The notes beneath the pieces were generated by a model. That model was given only the letters and a program-made list of their open reading frames with translations, was not told the origin of the DNA and ran no database searches. Shown here piece after piece: positions 60,744-64,000 of a stretch of 64,000 nucleotides of DNA; the first letter of the stretch is position 1; the number at the start of each line of letters is the position of its first letter. Source of the DNA: Magicicada septendecula. Lineage: Eukaryota; Arthropoda; Insecta; Hemiptera; Cicadidae. The position numbers were made by a program, and so were the translations under genes. The DNA is taken from NCBI GenBank assembly GCA_034769895.1, contig CM068373.1, positions 200,488,134 through 200,552,133 on the forward strand, in the 5' to 3' direction.

Positions 60744-62030
60744 CTTTATTAACAATTAGTTCTTTGACTGGTATAACAGTGATTATTGATTGTACAATTA
60801 AAATATAACACCTATCTCTATCAAAACTGGTACCTTGAATAATACCTTTTATGTGTATTGATTACACCTAGTAACATAATTAAAAACATTTTATAACATG
60901 GGGAATTATATCTACCTTTAGATATGGCATTCCTAACTTAAAGTAACAACAAAATAACATCCCATAACAATAATATCTCTTACTAACAAATCCTATTTGT
61001 CTAGTTATTATATGGAACAGGAACATAACATATTGGTTCCATATAATGGTTAACACTTTCTTAAAACTAATTATTGACAGTCTGCTCTGTATTTCCCAAT
61101 TTTAAGGATTTATTCCCCATCTCTAAGTATAACACTAGCTATCTGTTTATTATTTCATTCTATGGAATGTTCTTATAAATTCAGTAGCATTTCATTAGCA
61201 ATATTATTACTTCATATCAAATATGACACTGTTCAAAAAACACTTAAAGTTTATTCATTTGTACGGCAACTCATGTACCTTTTCAAAGTTTATTGGCTAT
61301 AATTCAATAACTTACACTGGTCCATGGTTATTTATAAATATTATTACTAGTCCTTTTCTAGCTTTACAACATGAAATATTTAACCATGGGGGGACTGTGA
61401 AGATTTGTTCATATAAACTAAACAATAACTTTTTTGGGTGCACTGTTACTTAATACTATTAACACTTTTGGTTTTTGTCAGTTTTACATTGTGATATGGT
61501 TTTTTGGGGTGTTATACTTTCTCTTTGGACATTCATTTATTTTTAGGGTTTTTGGATTCTCTCCCTATGAGGTTTCTATTTGGTATGGATCGTCTCACTT
61601 CCTTTTTTCTAGTGGATCTTCTCAGGTTTCTTATTCTTCAGTATTTTTGGTCATTCTATATTTCTTCTTTCTTCTTTCTTCAGTATTTTTGGTCATTCTA
61701 TATTTCTTCTTTCTTCTTTCTTCTTTCTTCAGTACCATTTCGCTGTGTATACTTTTGTTTCTTCTGGTCTGGTTTCTTTGTCGGGGTATCTTAATTGCCT
61801 GCTTCTATCATACCTGGGTAATTTTGTTATTCACATTTTTAGTTTTCTGTTTTTTTTTTAAATTTGTAGTATATATATTATTTGCAGATTTTTTCTTTAT
61901 TTTTACTTTTCTTGTGAGTATATTAATTAATATTGCCTTTTAATTGATTCTCATCTGGATATTCCATATATTAGAGCTTTATTAATGATCATTGAGTAAT
62001 TTATTTATGTGGATTATCTGTCATGCTACA
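60744..62030 (-). repeat. 5' LTR of gypsy, third segment
   Basis: Matches 38421-39700, with an extra TTCTTCTTTC-type unit near 61720. The frames starting 61223, 61434 and 61504 are the same LTR frames seen at 38901-39182. Confidence 0.92.
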
Positions 62031-62034
62031 ACTG
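62031..62034. repeat. ACTG target-site duplication, right
   Basis: Matches 36527-36530 and marks the outer end of the gypsy element. Confidence 0.7.
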
Positions 62035-62798
62035 TAATAAAATATCTAAACAACCTGTGATAAACTTTATGTTAGCCAGTAAGATCAGCTAATTGTACAG
62101 TGATTAATTTAAGTAATAGTTAGTAAGAATTATAAAATAAGATAAAAATTAAGTCATTAGAATTAATGGTAAATAAGAAGGATAGACACTGTATTCTAGT
62201 GAAGGAATTAGTGAGTAAAGTATATTGTGTAAGGTACAGTTTAACAGTAGTATTATAAGAGTTTTGTTATTGTTTAAAAAACCATATAATGTAATAAATT
62301 ATAAGTTAAACCAGATAGTAGTAAAAAACAGAAAATTAGTTAGAAGTTTAATTTCAGGCTTAAACCTGGCAAGAAAATGTTTATTCTTATGATAGGAGGC
62401 GTAGATAGAATCACCAATGTTTTATTATCTGATTATACAAAAATTGTTTTAATGTACCATATATAAAGTTAATAAGTTACAAAGAATGTTAAATAGTAGT
62501 ATGGGGAAATCTAGGCTCTAGGCCTAACATTTATTGAAGAAACTTTTGTAAATTTAAAAACAAACCAATAGCCCAGTATTAATCAGAATATACCAAATGT
62601 TTAAACAGTTAAGTAGGTATACCTAATACAAAAATGTATAAATAATATCCAGTTTTAGATTAAATATATATGAAATATAAATAAGAAAATAACGAAAATG
62701 TGATTAACTACTCAAAAGTAACCATGAGGGGTATCAAAATAATCCTTAACAAAAAATAAGAACAATGGTATAAATGTAATTAACATAACTACTAATAT
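62035..62798. other. AT-rich spacer
   Basis: No frame of note, no repeat recognised. Confidence 0.5.
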
Positions 62799-62852
62799 AA
62801 TAATTTATTACCTTTTTATCCGTCAGTGACTTCGTTCAGCGTTTTTTATTTA

Positions 62853-62882
62853 GACGCGTTTCGTGACATGTGTCATCTTCAG
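62853..62882 (-). ncRNA. Hammerhead-ribozyme-like core, left arm
   Basis: On the minus strand CTGAAGA is followed by TGACACATGTCA (self-complementary, stem II-like), then C-GAAAC and GCGTC. This fits the hammerhead pattern CUGANGA / stem II / GAAA / short stem III / NUH. Stem I pairing to the flanks is weak by eye, so activity is uncertain. Confidence 0.35.
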
Positions 62883-63106
62883 TAGTCCTCGTCAAAAGTT
62901 AAAATTCACGTAAAACACATAAAAACACATTTGCACATATTTACAAAATTACAATGACGACAATGAGCCACTGCACGCGCGGTCGGACCGGTCCAGCGAA
63001 GCCGTAGTTACATCGTGTTATGTGTGTGTCGTCATTGTAATTTTTTAAATATGTGCAAATGTGTTTTTATGTGTTTTACGTGAATTTTAACTTTTGACGA
63101 GGACTA

Positions 63107-63138
63107 CTGAAGATGTGATACATGTCACGAAACGCGTC
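63107..63138 (+). ncRNA. Hammerhead-ribozyme-like core, right arm
   Basis: CTGAAGA at 63107, then GTGA...TCAC as stem II, GAAAC at 63129 and GCGTC ending at 63138, which would be the GUC cleavage triplet. Stem II is one base shorter than in the left arm and has an extra unpaired U. Similar cores are known in the terminal repeats of Penelope-like elements. Confidence 0.35.
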
Positions 63139-63192
63139 TAAATAAAAAACGCTGAACGAAGTCACTGACGGATAAAAAGGTAATAAATTATT

Positions 63193-64000
63193 GTGAAAAA
63201 GTGACTTCGATACTATATAAAAACAAAATAAATTACTAATATAAGAAAGAAATCTTAATTTGAAGATATTTTATAGATTTAAACCAAAATAAAACGTTAG
63301 AATATAACAATGACATAAATTAACGACCAATGAGAATTAGCATAATTTGATAGGTAACCATAGCAACTGAAATTTATTACCAAAAAACCGTTGGAATTTT
63401 AATTAATCCATTACTGACCGACGCGGAGGGCGGATGTATGCAGCTCTCAATCCGAATTTAACTATAAAAACGTAAATTTTAATAAAACCAAGAAGGAAGA
63501 AGTATTGTAAAAGCATTCCATATAACACATGAGGAATTAACCAGTATTAAAATATTCACCACATAAAAATAACAGTAAAAATAAGAAGACTTCCAAGGAA
63601 CGTAACAGACGACTCATCCCGAAGGAAGAAGGGGATCGACCTACTTTAACCTGAGAATACGAACGACTGCGGAACAAGAGGGAAGCCGAACTTTATTTGA
63701 AAACCATCTGAACGGGAATTGAGAAACATCCGAGGAGGAGAAGACGACTAGACCTATCCGGAAGAAGTAGACGAACATCGAAGAAGCCACAACGAGAACC
63801 CGATGAGTATAAACTAATAATTTCACTTAAAAACGAATTCCCCTTTATAACGAGTTAAAATTTTTACTTCACTTTTCACAATTTTGAACAAGAACTGAAG
63901 GTAATTGAAATATCACTATTAATAAAACTTAATCAATTAACAACCTTTGAAACTGATTTATAATAAATTATTAATGAACATAACTTGCTGTCAAAATTCT
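63193..64000. other. AT-rich end of window
   Basis: No supported gene. The 61-residue frame at 63641-63826 has no motif. The segment 63590-63800 is less AT-rich and could be part of a larger feature continuing off the window. Confidence 0.4.

Larger units (their letters stand above)
36531..62030 (-). mobile_element. Ty3/gypsy element with 3.17-kb LTRs, hosting nested BEL and LINE insertions
   Basis: Direct repeats TGTAAT...GCTACA at 36531-39700 and from 48077 to 62030 bound a minus-strand gag-pol region at 42241-47967. Domain order is gag, protease, RT, RNase H, integrase. The right repeat is the 5' LTR and is interrupted by a BEL/Pao element (49483-57113) and a LINE (about 57605-60738). Removing both leaves a repeat the same length as the left one within about 20 bp and about 99% identical by eye. 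Flanking ACTG duplications on both sides confirm one insertion event. Pol carries two stops, one frameshift and a changed catalytic residue. Confidence 0.95.
62799..63192. mobile_element. 394-bp near-perfect palindrome
   Basis: AATAATTTATTACC at the left end is mirrored at 63179-63192, and both 155-160-bp arms match almost throughout (for example CCGTCAGTGACTTCGTTCAG and its complement). The centre (about 62958-63030) is GC-rich and unpaired. This could be a MITE or two inverted terminal pieces of a larger element. No clear target duplication was identified. Confidence 0.75.

Overview
The window reads as repeat-dominated, AT-rich nuclear DNA of an invertebrate animal. An arthropod, probably an insect, is my best guess. 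The grounds are eukaryotic retrotransposons of the Ty3/gypsy, BEL/Pao and non-LTR classes, long CA/GT microsatellites, splice-like and poly(A)-like signals, and no bacterial-style gene packing. No tRNA, rRNA, CRISPR array or recognisable host protein gene was found. Nearly all coding sequence belongs to transposable elements, and every one of them is broken.

Region 1 (1-6227) is AT-rich and almost empty. It holds one remnant of a LINE reverse-transcriptase C-terminus (about 4887-5174) and microsatellite-linked short repeats.

Region 2 (6232-31931) is the most unusual structure: a 25.7-kb unit bounded by inverted arms of 3.4 kb (6232-9670) and 4.2 kb (27731-31931), with a possible 4-bp AAAT target duplication. 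The outer arm ends carry dense perfect TGACGTCA palindromes, 7 on the left and 8 on the right. These are followed by tandem 18-21-bp blocks, CA/GT-linked satellite units and a strongly conserved inner kilobase. The 18-kb interior holds a 726-bp inverted-repeat element, a possible passenger gene (micro-exon 13807-13833, ORF 14954-15637, poly(A) signals), several tandem repeats including one with three CACGTG boxes, and a decayed gypsy element (PBS near 20196, gag from 20943, integrase to 25361). No transposase was recognised, so 'giant foldback-like element' is a structural name only.

Region 3 (31936-36526) shows no gene.

Region 4 (36531-62030) is one minus-strand Ty3/gypsy element with 3.17-kb LTRs and a 4-bp ACTG target duplication. 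Its 3' LTR is at 36531-39700. Its 5' LTR begins at 48077 and was later split twice: by a complete BEL/Pao element (49483-57113, ATTAT duplication) and by a minus-strand LINE (about 57605-60738). The gypsy element has a coiled-coil Gag, a GTTAAAC heptamer at the gag-pol overlap, and about fifteen palindromic 90-bp units in its 3' non-coding part.

Region 5 (62031-64000) is AT-rich. It contains a 394-bp near-perfect palindrome whose two arms each carry a hammerhead-ribozyme-like core in opposite orientation.

The genes do not form a pathway. Each element encodes its own Gag, protease, reverse transcriptase, RNase H and integrase, or endonuclease and reverse transcriptase. Stops and frameshifts indicate that none can currently move by itself.
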